DNA of 64,000 nucleotides, taken from contig JAUPFV010000002.1 in NCBI GenBank assembly GCA_036936605.1, positions 270,080,770-270,144,769 of the forward strand, written 5' to 3'. The notes beneath the pieces were generated by a model that made no database searches, was not told where the DNA came from, and worked only from the letters and a program-made list of their open reading frames with translations. Of the stretch, positions 32,254 to 44,870 are shown in pieces. Each line of letters opens with the position of its first letter. Positions within the stretch are counted from its first letter, which is position 1. This DNA is from Limnanthes douglasii subsp. nivea. Taxonomy: Eukaryota > Streptophyta > Magnoliopsida > Brassicales > Limnanthaceae. The position numbers and the translations under genes are program-made.

Positions 32254-33300
32254 TTTTTTAAAGATGCATGTTTTGTGAAGTATTTGGCATTAGGGAAGGT
32301 TCTTCTAACATGGAAGACTATGAAGAGTCTGTATTAGATAAACAAGTCAGTGCATGAGTCTCATAGGCCTCGTAGTTCTAAGTTATCTCTAGGTTCCAGT
32401 TTAATGTTTTATTTACCTAAAATATGACACCTTAGATTGTGTCATCCGTCTCATATTGTTTTGGCTAAGGTTCTAAACCTATATAATGTTTCATTTAATC
32501 AAAACCAATTTCGTATTTGTGAATTTTGTTAGCCGGGTAAACCTCATAAATTACCCTTTCTTACATCTAAATCTCATGTTTTAAACATTTTGGATGTTGC
32601 CCATTATGATTTATGGGGACCAATTCCCACACATACCAGAAATAAATTCAAATTTTACAGGGTATTCCTAGATGATTGCAGTAGGTTCTCTTGGGTATAT
32701 CCCCTTAAACAAAAAATGATGCCTTGTCTATTCTCCTAAATTCAAGAAGTTTGTTGAAACTCAGTTTGGAAGACATATAAAAGTCTTACAAACTGATGGA
32801 GGTGGAGAATACAAGGATTTTCTACCCTTCACTAAGAGATGTGGTATTGATCTAAAATATGTCTTGTCCTCACACCTCTATGCAAAATTGTAGGGTAGAG
32901 TGGACGTACATGAACATTGTTGAGACTAGCCTAACTCTTTTGACTCAGTCTCAACTACGCTTTTCGAATTAGTTTGATGCCTTTAGTATAGCCATCTACC
33001 TCACAAACAGACTACTTATGATTGTCCTAGACAACAAGACCCTCTATGAGTTAGTCTACCATAGGAAACCTGATTATTCTATTCTTAAAGTCTTTGGGTA
33101 TACCTGATATTCTTGTATTAGACCCTACCAACATTACAAGTTTAGTTTTCAGTCCTTAAAGTGTATTTTTATAAGGTACTCTGCCACGCACAAGGGGTAC
33201 AAATGTTTTACCCCTAGTAAGAAACTTCTCATATCTAGACATGTTTTCTTCATGAGGAAGCATTTCCATATACTTGCCAATTTTTCAACACAAACAAGCA
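32254..33300 (+). pseudogene. Pre-integrase zinc finger and integrase of copia element F
   Basis: Right of the MULE the copia frame resumes: LRLCHPSHIVLAKVLNLYN and FRICEFC*PGKPHKLPF form the H-H-C-C finger, then VAHYDLWGPIPTHTRNKFK (first catalytic Asp), DDCSRFSWVYPLKQK and VLQTDGGGEYKDF (second Asp). The end with the catalytic Glu is poorly preserved. Several stops and shifts. Confidence 0.82.
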
Positions 33301-33899
33301 TGATTCATTAGTTCACATGTCTTACTCAAATTGGTTCACTACATTTCCTAAAATTCATAGTGTCACTCACACTACAACCAATGTAATGCAATGCAGACAT
33401 CCTGGTTATGCTTCTACTTAAGAGGTGAAATTACATTTTCCTTGTACTCTCACATAACATACTCTCCATTCCAATTCTCTTATCCAAGCCAACACTTCAT
33501 AAAACACCACAAATCTGTCAAACTCATAAACTAGTCCTTAGTCTCTAGAGGTCGCTCAATTTCCAGTCCACAAACAATCCATTCCAAATAACAAAATCAA
33601 ATACTTCCAATATAAGGAATACACACTGCCTTTAAAATACACAAATACCATGTACTACCCAACTAAATAAATCTAATAAAGTTTAACTCCATGTATTCCT
33701 ACCCTACTAGATGCCACTAACATTCCATTCCCTCCCATAAATACACAGTCTATGAATACCAAGGCCAATGCTGGTATATCCAAGCCAAACATATATACAC
33801 TGGCTTTATCAAACCCGATTGTGGTACTACCTAAGGAACCATCAAGTATTAAACAAGTTATTTGTGATCCTAACTGCTTTGAAGTAATATAAGGTGATA

Positions 33900-34800
33900 T
33901 TCAAGCTTTAAAGTCCAATGATACTATTTGACTCCTTGCCTTCATAATTTGAATTGTATGAAATAAATGGGTCTATATACTGAAATATAGATCTAATGGC
34001 TCCTTGCGAAGATACAAGGCAATGTTAGTTTCTAGAGGGTCCAATTAGTCTTCAGGGATTGATTTTGGTGAGACTCTCAGTCTAGTAATCAAAGCCTATA
34101 CAATCAAGCTAGTCTTGAGCATTGATGTGTCTAAGAAAAATGGTATACACCAATTAGACAACAACAATGCCTTTCGAAATTGTAATCTACAAGAGGTTGT
34201 TTATATATCGCAACCACAAGGGTTTGAAGGCCCACTCAAAACAAAAGATTTATACAAGTTGCACAAAGCCCTTAATAGACTCAAGCAAGCCCCACAAGCC
34301 TAGTTTTCTAAGCATAAATATATTCTAATTATTCGGTGTTTTCTAAAGTCTAAATCTAATAATTTGATGTTCTTATTTATCAAAAAATAGGCCACCCTAA
34401 TCGTTCTAACTTTTTGGATGATATTATTGTCACCGGGAACATGTCAAAGCATCTATAAATTTTATCAGTAAGCTTAATGTTATTTTCTCTTTGAATGACA
34501 TAAGAAACCTACATCTATTCTTAAGAATAAAGGTTTCCAGATATAGTACATGGCCTTACATGACACAAAGACGGTATGTTGATAACTTACTTGGGTCTAG
34601 TGGAATGAGAAGGTCCAAACCTTGTGATACTTCAATAGTTATTGGGAAATCATTGTCTCTCCATGACGCTGATCTCCTTCCTATCCTTACAGTATACCAT
34701 AGTTTGTTAGGTTCACTCCAGAACTTGTTGAACACAAGGCATGATATCGCCTTTGGTGTAAACTAGCTCTCACGGTTCCTAACGACACCAACTAATGTAC
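33900..34800 (+). pseudogene. Reverse transcriptase of copia element F
   Basis: QLDNNNAFRNCNLQEVVYI and PQGFEGPL are followed by DLYKLHKALNRLKQAPQA, the usual copia sequence YKLxKALYGLKQAPRAW. A catalytic LDDIIVTGN is readable near 34417, then LFLRIKVSR, RRYVDNLL and LLGSLQNLLNTRHDIAFGVN. Frame breaks lie between the pieces. Confidence 0.85.
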
Positions 34801-34839
34801 ATTTACATAGTGCTACATGAATATTATGGTACTTATTTA

Positions 34840-35345
34840 AAATGAATATTTCTAGAATCCATTTGAAACCCTCTTCTCAACTCATCATCATCGGTTCTTC
34901 TGATGTTGAGTGGGAAAGTTTTATTGATGATCGGTGCTTTGTTGGAGGATATTACGTCTTCCTTGGTGCCTCCTTGATATCTTGGTCTTTCAAAAAGCAA
35001 CAAGTTGTTGCCTGCTTATATACTGAGTCATAATACATTGCCTTAGCCAATTTATCCTCTAAACCTATTTAGAACCAGTCAATTCTTCATTAGTTCCAAC
35101 TTCTTTTAGCTCGACCTCCAGTTATATGGTGTGAAAAAATAGGTGCGGCTTCATTGGCTTTGAATTTAGTTTTTTTTTGCACAAACAAAGCATATTAAAA
35201 ATGATATTCACTTTGTTTGCCACCAAATATTTATGTGTGTTAAGGAGGCGCGTTTCATAACGTCTAACAAATAGACATCTGACTTCTACACCAAATCTTT
35301 GTCTCAAGCTCGATTGAGATTATTGAGAAGTAAACTTGGACTCTT
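34840..35345 (+). pseudogene. RNase H of copia element F
   Basis: GSSDVEWESFIDDRCFVGGYYVFLGASLISWSFKKQQVVA corresponds to the copia pattern YxDADWAG..DDRRSTSGYCVFLG..LISWSSKKQ. Then TES*YIALANL, PPVIWCEKIGA and finally LSQARLRLLRSKLG. The element ends at a purine-rich ACATTGAGGGGCA (35358-35371) just before the 3' LTR. Confidence 0.85.
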
Positions 35346-35371
35346 AATCCCTCAGCTCACATTGAGGGGCA

Positions 35372-35857
35372 TAACAGAATAGACATGAATATTGATAAAG
35401 TTAAGTAATTGGATTGTGAAGAAAAAGAGAAGTTGAGTATGTCAAAGAGGAGAAAGGTTGATGATGCTAAGGATGTGAGAGACCGTGTCTAAAATATAGC
35501 TAACCCTAAATCTCAAAGGGTTAGTTGTTCCTTAAAGAAATTGGTTTATGCCAAGAGTTTGGGCTCCAGTCTTCGTTGAGTGCCAACCTTGGCCCAAGCA
35601 AAAGAAAAAAAATCAGCCCAAGTGTAAATAAAAGCAAGCCCAACACACATACACAAACATTATATTAAAATTATAAGGTAATAAATATGATAAGATTTAG
35701 TAATAATAAAATGGTATATTTCTTATAACAAACAATCGTACACTAATATAGTTGTATATTAAGAACAACTTGTAACTTATCTATTGTGAGAAATCTACAA
35801 AGAATATTATAAAAACTGCATTGCTAGTATCTTCTCATTTCTACTCAGGCTTTTACT
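35372..35857 (+). repeat. 3' LTR of copia element F
   Basis: It matches the 5' LTR except for about 105 extra bases at about 35608-35715, so it is 486 bp rather than 377. The first base pair is TA instead of TG. Sequence from 35858 to 36350 has no recognised feature. Confidence 0.8.
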
Positions 35858-36349
35858 CTTTAAGCAATCCTTTTTCGTTTTTGCTGTAAATTAATAATGG
35901 AAACAACCATCCAAACTCTATGATCCTCGCCTCCCTAAACTATATCGATTTCTATATAAAGAAGCTTCCTTAATTTTTCTAGATTTATCTCGTGTCTACA
36001 AGACTCTAGATATCTAGAGGCATTAGTTTTTAAAAAAGCTCATTTTTCTTTTAGATGCCATTTCACTCACATTATTTGCCAATAAAAATGACAAATATAA
36101 ATGAAGTACATGCTTTATAAAAGTACAGATGTTGTGGAAACTTAATCGATGATGTATTTGAAGCTAACATATTCAGGAGTCAAAGGAAGGAAATTATTTA
36201 GCGTCTAATAAGTTTGAAATGGTATAGCATATTAAATCATTCAATAGTTCTACAACATATATAAAATGAATCAATTTTTGTGTACTTAAGTTCTACCATA
36301 ACAATAATTAAATTACTTACTTGTGAGGTTGTTTATCTTGGAAACAATT

Positions 36350-36805
36350 ATTTCCAATAGATTTTTAATAAATTTATATTTTCTCATACTCTTCTTATAT
36401 TTTATTTGTTTATGTGTTTCTCTAATATTATAGAACATAAACACAAATAAACATCCTGCAAAAAAAACAACGAAGACAAATATAACTGAAAATCCAAGGT
36501 TTTAATTTTATAGATTTTCAAATCACAAAAAAGGCCGAAAATATTCTAGATGGTGAAAGAATTCATTACCTAGGTCGCATATTTATAAAACAATGCAATT
36601 GGGTTAAAGCCAAGTCCAATTGCATCATACCCCTATATATCGCTTTGTGATCAATGACCATTACCCATTAAATTGATTTCTATCAATTTAGTCACTAAAC
36701 TTATCAGTCCAATCTAAAGTGTTTATATGGGACATAATCCTTCACATAGCCCAAATTCAACCCGGTTTATATCATTAGCATATCGATCCATATTTTTTTC
36801 CAATA
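36350..36805 (-). repeat. 3' LTR of element E
   Basis: It matches the right copy in TGATTTCTATCAATTTAGT, TATATCATTAG and GATCCATA plus T-run. It ends CCAATA (mutated from ...CA) next to the polypurine tract. The left edge is approximate. Confidence 0.7.
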
Positions 36806-36821
36806 ATCTCCCACTTGGATT
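36806..36821 (-). other. Polypurine tract of element E
   Basis: The minus strand reads AATCCAAGTGGGAGAT, the usual copia tract directly before the 3' LTR. Confidence 0.85.
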
Positions 36822-37214
36822 GTTATATACTACTCAATCATAAATTTACTTTAATGAACGTCATGATTCCATTGTCAATAGGCGACCTGAATAACCCCGT
36901 ACATGATCAATAAACGATAAAAGACTAAAGATCTCTTCCTCATAATGTCAACAGTTGGACACAACAATAATCACATTATTATCATCAATCAATTATATGG
37001 ATCAATTATAGTATGTAACATAAAAATAATATAAATGTAATCATAAATATCTATCATTAACTAATCCTACCTTAGTGGAGATTTACTCAATTGAATTACA
37101 GATGTCAATAGACTTTAAATGAGTAATATATTACAATAAACGAAAATGTATACAATAAAATTCCAAATATTAATCGTTTCATATTATAAAAATCTCATTG
37201 AAATTAACAATCCT

Positions 37215-37960
37215 CTAAATCAACTACACACATCCTAATGGTGTGTTCAAGGAAAACCCTAGGTAATACCTTTTTGTAAAACGTTCTGCCACCATGGAGT
37301 TTGTTCTGATGTGCTCTATATTCTTCTAATCCATCTGAACTCTCTTTTAATAGACATGAACTTTATGTCTATGTGTTTGGATTTAGAAATATCCTTATAC
37401 AGTTAGAGTATTGCACTGCAGAATTGTTATCACATATAATTTCATGGGACCTCATATCATTTGTACAATACGTAATCTAGTAAATACAATTCCATAGCCA
37501 CAACGCATGGTTTGATACCTCAAAGTACGCAAATATTTTTTCTTCTATGATGGATGATACAATTAGTGTTTGTTTTACACTTTTCTATGACATTTCACCC
37601 CAACTAATAAAAATATGCTGCCCAAAGTGATTTGCATTGTGTCTATGCATCCATAAAATTCAAAGTCATAATACCTAATGATCTCCAACATATCCAACTT
37701 TTTATCTGCTAACATGTTCTCATGTGTTTCTTGTAGATATCAGAATGTTATTTAAATAGTTTTCTAGTAGTTATGCCTGGTTGGCTTACACACTTACCCA
37801 ACATATTAATAACGAAAGAAATGTCCAACCTTGTAAAAACTTGAGCGTACATTAAACTCCCAATTAGCAAAACATAAATGGATCATTTTCATTTTCTCAA
37901 TCTCAAATGTTGTGTTCAGAAATTGGTCGAGGATCAAATTTTCACATTTTTTATAGTCTT
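37215..37960 (-). pseudogene. RNase H of copia element E
   Basis: Readable parts on the minus strand are IICDNNSAVQYSN (copia CDNxSAI segment) and EHIRTNSMVAERFTKR, VFLEHTIRMCV, the usual C-terminal end (NSMIADPLTKGLPPKVFxEHxxRMG). Frames change repeatedly. Confidence 0.75.
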
Positions 37961-38149
37961 ACTTAATGGGCTGGAATTTTCCGAACCGTAACATTACAAG
38001 ATTGTAACATTACAACATACTTTTTATATACACATTTTGTGATAATATAAGAGTTTTACGAGAGTTATCCCAGTGGATATGAATTCCTAACACAATACCA
38101 ACACCATAAAGAATCTTTCATATAAATTTTGTTTGATATAAATAGTGTA

Positions 38150-38620
38150 CATATTACTTATTGTTCGAGTTAAGCATTATATCATCGACATGAAATACTA
38201 GAAATATGAAATTACTTCCATTGAACTTGTGGTACACCCAATCCTCAACTGAGTTGACCTCAATGCTAGAAAAACTACTACCTCGAGGAACTTGTGGTAT
38301 CACTAACGAGAAGCATGCTTGAGCCCATAAATGGATATTTTGAGTTTGCATACTATAGAATTTAAGTAACCTATTTCAAAGTGGCATGGTTGCTCCATAT
38401 ATATCATTTCCCCAATACCACCATAGAAAAATGGGTATTTATATTCATTTGATGAAGTTCAAGATCAAAATGTACAACTAATATCATGTTTGTTCTAAAA
38501 GAGTCCTTTATTAAAACTAGTGAGAAAGTTTCTTTAAAATCAATCCATTTATGTTGGGTACACGTTTCTCACTATAAGACGTGCTTTATGTCTTTTCATA
38601 TTAGCTAAAGAAGTTTGTTT
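38150..38620 (-). pseudogene. Reverse transcriptase of copia element E
   Basis: NMILVVHFDLELHQMNINTHF corresponds to the copia segment with the first catalytic Asp (here MNI for MDV). PRGSSFSSIEVNSVEDWVYHKFNGSNFIFLVFHVDDIMLNSN carries the second catalytic site as HVDDIML. Stops and shifts lie between. Confidence 0.8.
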
Positions 38621-38959
38621 GGTTTTCTAAACTCACTTATAAACATTCACCTTTTTCCCTTCAAGTAATGAGACAAACTCTCATACCACATTATCTTGCA
38701 TCAGTTTATAACTTTCCTTCATAATATCAATCCACATACGAGAGTTAGAGATTTTCATGTCTTATTTGTAAGACGGAAGATCGTTTACAGTTCCAGCGCA
38801 CAACTCTTGAAGATATATTATATTGTCTGAAGGTATAACCTTCTTTTTTTCTCTCGCGAACCTTCTTACTGACACTATTATTTATTGTTGCATTTCTTAA
38901 GGAGGTAAAGTTTGATCCTCGTCAACAAAATCATTTTTTATACGTATGGAAGATTGACA

Positions 38960-40126
38960 TTATCTTGGGTGTCTTCTTGTTCTAACTGGAGCAAATCTGT
39001 ATCCTGGTTAAATTTCTTAAGTTAAAAATCCATGTTAGTTTGAGTATTCTCTTATTGTAACGAGGCCGAAATGATTGGCAATAAAGTCCAATATTATGAT
39101 ACTTGAGTATCTTTGTTAGACTATTTATGAATATCCACATATTTTCTCAAAATTAATATTTTTGCTTGCATTATTCCCAATTAAACTCAGCATCCTCAAG
39201 AAACTTTGTTGTTCGTGAAGAATCATAAAACTTATAGCTTTTGCATACTCAGAATAACTAATGAAGAAACAACTAAGAAGTTTTGTGTCCAATTTATTTT
39301 CCAGAGGCCTATAAGCTTTTGCTTAAGAGGACACCCCATATATGCATATGCTTTAAACTATCTTTGTGGCCAGTCCAAAGATCAGATGGGGTCTTAACGG
39401 TTGCCTTAGTGAGAACTATAGTGAGTACATAAGTTGTACATTTGATGGCTTCTCCTAAAAATGATAGTGGTAGAGTTGAGTTACTTATTATACTTTAGCC
39501 ATATCTTTTACTGTACGGTTCTGCATCTCATATATGTTTTTTTATGATGAGTGATCCCGCTATTTTAATATTATTCACATGATCATTCATAAATGTCATA
39601 AATATTCACCACCACGGTCAGATTTGACACTTTTAACGCTCTTACCTAGTTGATTTTCAACTTCGATCTTAAAATATATGAACTTGTCTACGACCTCTGA
39701 CTTATCACGAATGAGGTAAAAGTACCCAAAACTAGAGAAATCATCTATGAATTATATAAAATACCATTGCTCATTCCATGATGCCTTTGGAAATGGTCTA
39801 TATATATTGGTATGAGTCAGTTCCAAGAATTTGTTCGCTATGTGTGACCCTTTAATTTTAGTTTTAGTGTGTTTCCCCTTCATACATTTGCTACAAGTAC
39901 CAAAGTTTGTCTAATATAAGGAACCTAATAAATCTTTAGTGACAAGTTTATTCATCCTAACTTTGGATATATGACATAAGCGCATGTGCCACAATTTAGA
40001 TGATTTTTTGCTTTTATTAATCTCATCTTTTATTACTGGTGTGTTTATAGTTATGTTGTGATGCTCAATAATATCTAGTAAATAACATCTAACATCTATT
40101 ATTAAATTTTCAGTACCAAAAACCAT
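38960..40126 (-). pseudogene. Pre-integrase and integrase region of copia element E
   Basis: The open piece 39911-40126 has SSKLWHMRLCHISKVRMNKL, the pre-integrase signature LWHxRLGHIS. Integrase should follow leftwards to about 38960; I can read only scattered parts there, so the left part is placed by position. Confidence 0.65.
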
Positions 40127-40479
40127 ATCATTAAAGGAAAGGTCGATTCATTACTTCCACACTAACAAAAATAACCATCATTGTCCAAAACAAGAAAACA
40201 AATCAATTTCCTTCAAAATAAAGGTACAAACATAACATCTTCCTAAAATAATGAATATCTAGTAGAATGTTTTTAATAAAAATCACAAATACCCACAACT
40301 TGGCACGAATTCAGTCGTGTAATGAAATATACAAATGAGTGATTGCAGTCGTATCAACCCACCAAGTATTTTTTGAAACCAAAATAAAATTTATTTCCAA
40401 ACATATCAAAATTGTGAGATTGCATTTGCTTTTTATTTAAACTTGATGTTTCTGGCATTTTTATATGTCCCTTATTTTT

Positions 40480-41271
40480 ACAAAATAAATATTGACCCTC
40501 GGTGAATTATTTTTATTTCTTCTTATTATTAGGACCACACCCTGATCGCTTGTCATCAAATCTGTATGCGTAACATGCCCCCTTATTAGATCTTACCACG
40601 CTTACTTCAGTCGAGTTCCTTTTAGGCTCTTTTTCTTATCTGTAACATGGACTGAACATGGTTAAAATACGAATGAAGTGACTAAAATATGAAGCATACC
40701 ACACATTTTTCATGGAGATCTACCTTGATTGCCCTTAACTTTCCAATAATAATAGACATCCCAAGAATGTGATCTCTGATAGTTCTTTTCCATTGTACTT
40801 TTTAATGGAAATAGCGTTCATGAAGCATTGCATTTCCATTTTGTCATTCTTGGAAAAGCTTTTCTTAATCTCAATGAGAAATATAGAGACGGTGGTAATA
40901 TGCATTGGGACAACCCCACGGAAATCAACTAGAATCTCTTGGCACATGAGAGCTAATCACAATTGATTAGACCTCTCTCAGTTCCGTAAATCTTTTTAAT
41001 CATCGGGTGTACTTTCCCCAGTAAGGGGGGCTGGTTTAGAAACGATCAATGCTCGGTTATAATCATGACACTTTAAGAACAACTCTATATCATCATTACA
41101 TTGATTGAAATCCGACCCATCCAATATAAGAGGCTTATTTCCCATCGGCTTATAACCCATAACACCAACTGTTAAACATTTAACACATAACACATAACAC
41201 ATAAGACACAAAAAATTGATATATAAAATTTTATTAAATGTTCTTAAACGTGGTGTATATATGTAAAACAT
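40480..41271 (-). pseudogene. Gag of copia element E
   Basis: LDGSDFNQCNDDIELFLKCHDYNRAL and then FLIEIKKSFSKNDKMEMQCF, AISIKKYNGK match the copia Gag (DUF4219/UBN2-type). A degenerate zinc knuckle, YLFCKNKGHIKMPE, lies near 40440-40500. In-frame stops occur (for example after GESTPDD). The stretch 41272-42330 between gag and LTR holds no gene; 41840-42040 is less AT-rich than its surroundings. Confidence 0.8.
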
Positions 41272-42329
41272 ATCATAAAATTATAATGAGATACATTTGG
41301 GCAAACATACTATCACATATTTATGAGTTTTAAAAAACCACCATTAATATAATATTTTAATATGTTAAGTACCATTAAAATTATCCTTTGGACTAATTTC
41401 ATCTATTTAATCAAAATAAACATAATGATTAATTTTCAATAGATTTTTTATAGTTCATGATTAATCATTTGAAGCAATGACCTTCCCTTCGACCAAAAAT
41501 ATTCAAAATTAAATTAATCATTTGAACTTTTCAGACCATAAGATCCTCAATCCATCAGTTAACCTTTCTTTGGACTGATTTATGATTCACCTATCAGAAT
41601 ATGAAACTTTAGTCATACATATCCACATAAACATTTAAACACATAACTTACTTACACCACATATACATACGAAATCCAACATGTCCAAATATAAATGACG
41701 TGGTCATATGTCATAAAATTGAAAGAAAACCTTAAAAAATTTAAAACTATTTAGAAAAAATTGAAATGAAAATTTTAAAAATTTAAATTTCAATATTTTC
41801 TAAAAATCAATATTTTCTAAAATATACTCAAGGTGTGCTACTCTAACAGTGTACTTTTTGCTGCAACGAGATGCTGCTATTGTTCGACTGAGCGACACCC
41901 AACCAACAATACGCTCTAACGAGCATGTTGTCGCTTGGCCAAATGCCCAACCAACGGTTGTAGTTGTTGTCTTTGCGACATCAGCACGGTTTCCTGCAAT
42001 AATGAGCTATGACGTTCAGCTGCAACGATAGCCTATTGCTGGAAACAGTGAATATCTTCGGATAACTCTCACCTAGTAATATCGTCATAAGTTACTCCGT
42101 CGATTAGTTGATGTCTAATTAAATCCAATTTATCCTTTTAATTAAATTTAATTTGACATAAAAATGGGAGAATAAATTTTTCAGCACCAAATAAACCCTA
42201 AATTAAAAAATAAAATCATAAGGTCCATTCAAATTTATATATAGTATTATACAAAAATATTCTAATCACTTTTTAATGAATAAATTAATTAGAAAATGTT
42301 TTTTCACAAAACCCTAACAAAGTCAATTA

Positions 42330-42919
42330 ATCACATAATTCCTACGGGTTGGTTTCTCTACACGAATAAAAAAACATGTTTTTTCAATTTGTTTTATATA
42401 TATCTCATTTTTATATTCATTTCTATGATCTTTTAGAACACGAACAAAAAGATGAAACAAGTAGAAAAAAAGGAAGACAATATAGCAGGAAATCAAGGGT
42501 TTGTATCTTATGGATCTTCAAATCACGAAATCTTCATAAAGTATTTAGAATACGGTGAAGGAATCTATTATCTATGTATAATATTGTAGATAATACAACT
42601 ATATTAAAACCTAAATCCAATTGAATCATAACCTTATATATCAATTTGTGATCGGGGATCACAACCCACTGAACTGATTTCTATCAATTTAGTTGCTAAC
42701 TTATAAGTTCAGTTTCAAGTGTTAATATTTGGGTCTGCTCATTCATATATCACAAATTCAACTTGTTTTCTACATGTATTCCTCCATAATCAGTTTCACT
42801 TATAATTCCAATTCCAATTAATTATATATTAATATAATTAATGTGACTACTTATTAATAGTACCGACTTATGAAAATACCCATATATCATTAGTATAATG
42901 ATCCATAATTTTTTCAACA
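42330..42919 (-). repeat. 5' LTR of element E
   Basis: It is homologous to 36350-36805 with extra AT-rich sequence (about 42790-42880). It ends TTTTTTCAACA at 42919. A clean tRNA-Met primer site next to its inner edge is not seen. Confidence 0.65.
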
Positions 42920-42944
42920 TGAACCTTTACTAGACAAACTTCCA

Positions 42945-43740
42945 TGGTGAACCATTTTTACTAACCAAGCACCAACTGAAGCATCAGAGAAGTATATGCA
43001 TAAGATACGTTATTCGAATATTACTTGTAGCATTAAGTATGTTATGTTTTGCACGAGACTTGATCTTTCCTACATCGTAAGTGTTTTGAGTGTATTCATG
43101 TCAAATTTGGGAAAGCCGCATTGCAGGCACTTAAGTAGATCATGAGATACTTGAACGAATCGGCTCATGTAGGGTTGATACAAATAACATAGTGTTGAAG
43201 GGGTATGTGGTCTCCGATTATAAAGTTTTCCTTGACAAAAGGAAGTTTATTTTGGGTTATCTATTTATTGTTTTTGAAATATGGTTAGCTGGAATTCTTG
43301 TATGAACAAGTTATTATGATGTTGCCTATAACAGCAGAGATATGGCTGCTACGGAAGCCATACATGAAAACATTTAGTTGAATGGATTGTTGAGTGAACT
43401 CATTGGTGTTAAGCAATATGTGGTTTTATTTTGTGATAATACTAATACCCTTCATTTAATGAGAAATCTGAAGTTCCATGAGCAAACTAAACATGTAGAT
43501 ATCAAGTTGCAGTTCGTCGAAGATATGGTAGAAAATGACCAAGCGAAGGTGGTTAAGATTGCCAGCGAGGAAAACTATTCGTAAACTTTGACCAAGGTAT
43601 TACTGATTTCAAATATCACAAACTTCATAAGACTGGTGCAAGTCTGAGATGAGGTGAGATGGTATTAGAAGAGTAATACATTGGATGTAATAGATACCAG
43701 AGTTACTATAAGCCTAGGTGGAGATTTTTTAGGTGGAGGC
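42945..43740 (+). pseudogene. Copia RT/RNase H 3' fragment (element H)
   Basis: APTEASEKYMHKIRYSNITC and ICSIKYVMFCTRLDLSYIVSVLS match the copia end of RT (YASAVGSLMYAMVCTRPDI). Then comes RNase H: LNGLLSELIGVKQYVVLFCDNTNTLHL and HEQTKHVDIKLQFVEDMVEN. It ends at a purine-rich GCCTAGGTGGAGATT (43708-43724), a copia polypurine tract. The upstream genes are missing. Confidence 0.85.
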
Positions 43741-44470
43741 TAGAAGTAAGTCATCAGTAGAGGTATTGTCGTAGGACTACATGAGTTTCAGATCAGTTGT
43801 GATTTCTATAAGAGAGAGCTGTTGAAACTATTTGAAGCTTGAGTCGTGACTTAGTTGCAGAGATTCCTACTGATCCTAAGGGTTGAGATAAGTTGTGAAG
43901 ACTAGTGACCAATATGTCAAATTAAATATATGTCAAGCCAAAGTAGGTTGGTCTGGAGCGAGCTGATCCGAAGTACCACTATGATCTGAAATGAGTTGGA
44001 ACATAGCACCAGAGCTAGGCTAAAGTGGAGTAATCTATTTGCTAGGTCTCTTTTATTTACTGGGTCCATTATTTTTGGCCTTTATATATTAATTAGATTA
44101 TCTATATTAATTGAGTTTTCTATATTAATTTGGATTTGATATTTATGAGGTTTTATATACAAATGGAGTAGGATTTATTTTAGTCGTTGATTAATAGGCT
44201 TTAATTTGGAGCGACTGATAAAGAATTATGGGTTTCTCTAAACTTATAAGTAGAAGAAGATATTGTTATCCAATATGCAATGTGATGAGATTTATGAGCT
44301 ACATATTTTATGAGAGAGAATCTAGCTCTTGGTCTTTTAAGAGATAAATGAGGTAAGAAATATATATTAAAGATAAGGTTTGTGAATCACGTCATCTTTT
44401 GTTACAATACCGATTGAGTCCTTTGTGTTTGAGAGTATTTCTATAACATACTTATTTATCAAATGGGTTG
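43725..44470 (+). repeat. Probable 3' LTR or flank of copia element H
   Basis: Sequence after the polypurine tract has no coding signal and should be the LTR. No second copy is in the window, so its limits cannot be set. Confidence 0.4.
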
Positions 44471-44621
44471 TGTATCAAACATAGAAGCTCGAGTATTTTG
44501 AATATATTTTTTCATATATTAAAGGTACAATATTATCCAAATTATAGTTTAAAAAAATACATTCAATTCACATTTCTCTTCTCACTATGATAATCTATTT
44601 AGTAATATATTCAGTTATATT

Positions 44622-44870
44622 TGATAAGAGAATTATCTGTACGATAAGTGCAATCCCTATAAGGGATCTTCGCATTGAGGGTCCAATAGAGCTCAATGAC
44701 CCGTATTGGTCACTATAAATATAATTTGTCACCCTCTTAGGAAGGGGTGAACAATCATTATTATATCTTAGCATTAACTATTCTCATCACTTTATAGTAG
44801 TATTCTCTCTATACATTCATTAGTGTCGACCATAATGGGAAAAATATTTGAACTCGTACCAAAAATAGAC
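44622..44870 (+). repeat. 5' LTR of element C
   Basis: TGATAAGAGAATTATC start, shared CCAATAGAGCTCAA, TTGGTCACTATAAATATAA (TATA about 44712-44723) and CACCCTCTTAGGAAGG. The right end (about CGTACCA) is inferred from the 3' copy. A primer site is not clear. Confidence 0.75.

Larger units (their letters stand above)
24986..35857 (+). mobile_element. Ty1/copia retrotransposon (element F), carrying a nested MULE
   Basis: Two homologous LTRs (24986-25362 and 35372-35857) enclose gag, protease, integrase, RT and RNase H remnants in the copia order, with integrase before RT. The 5' LTR is followed by a primer site like that of initiator tRNA-Met. The MULE at 26672-32244 splits it between protease and integrase; without the MULE the element would be about 5.3 kb. 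Stops and shifts are dense, so F is long dead. No target duplication is clear. Confidence 0.92.
36350..42919 (-). mobile_element. Ty1/copia retrotransposon (element E)
   Basis: Two diverged LTR-like copies (about 36350-36805 and 42330-42919) enclose, reading leftwards, gag, pre-integrase domain, integrase, RT and RNase H remnants. A copia-type polypurine tract borders the left LTR. It is more decayed than F: only short open pieces remain. The outer LTR starts and target duplication are unclear. Confidence 0.85.

Noticed and set aside
24981..35862. Target duplication for copia element F
   Set aside because: Flanking five bases (TTTTC and CTTTA) do not match.
42920..42924. Target duplication TGAAC for copia element E
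   Set aside because: No match is found near the left LTR edge, whose exact start is unclear.
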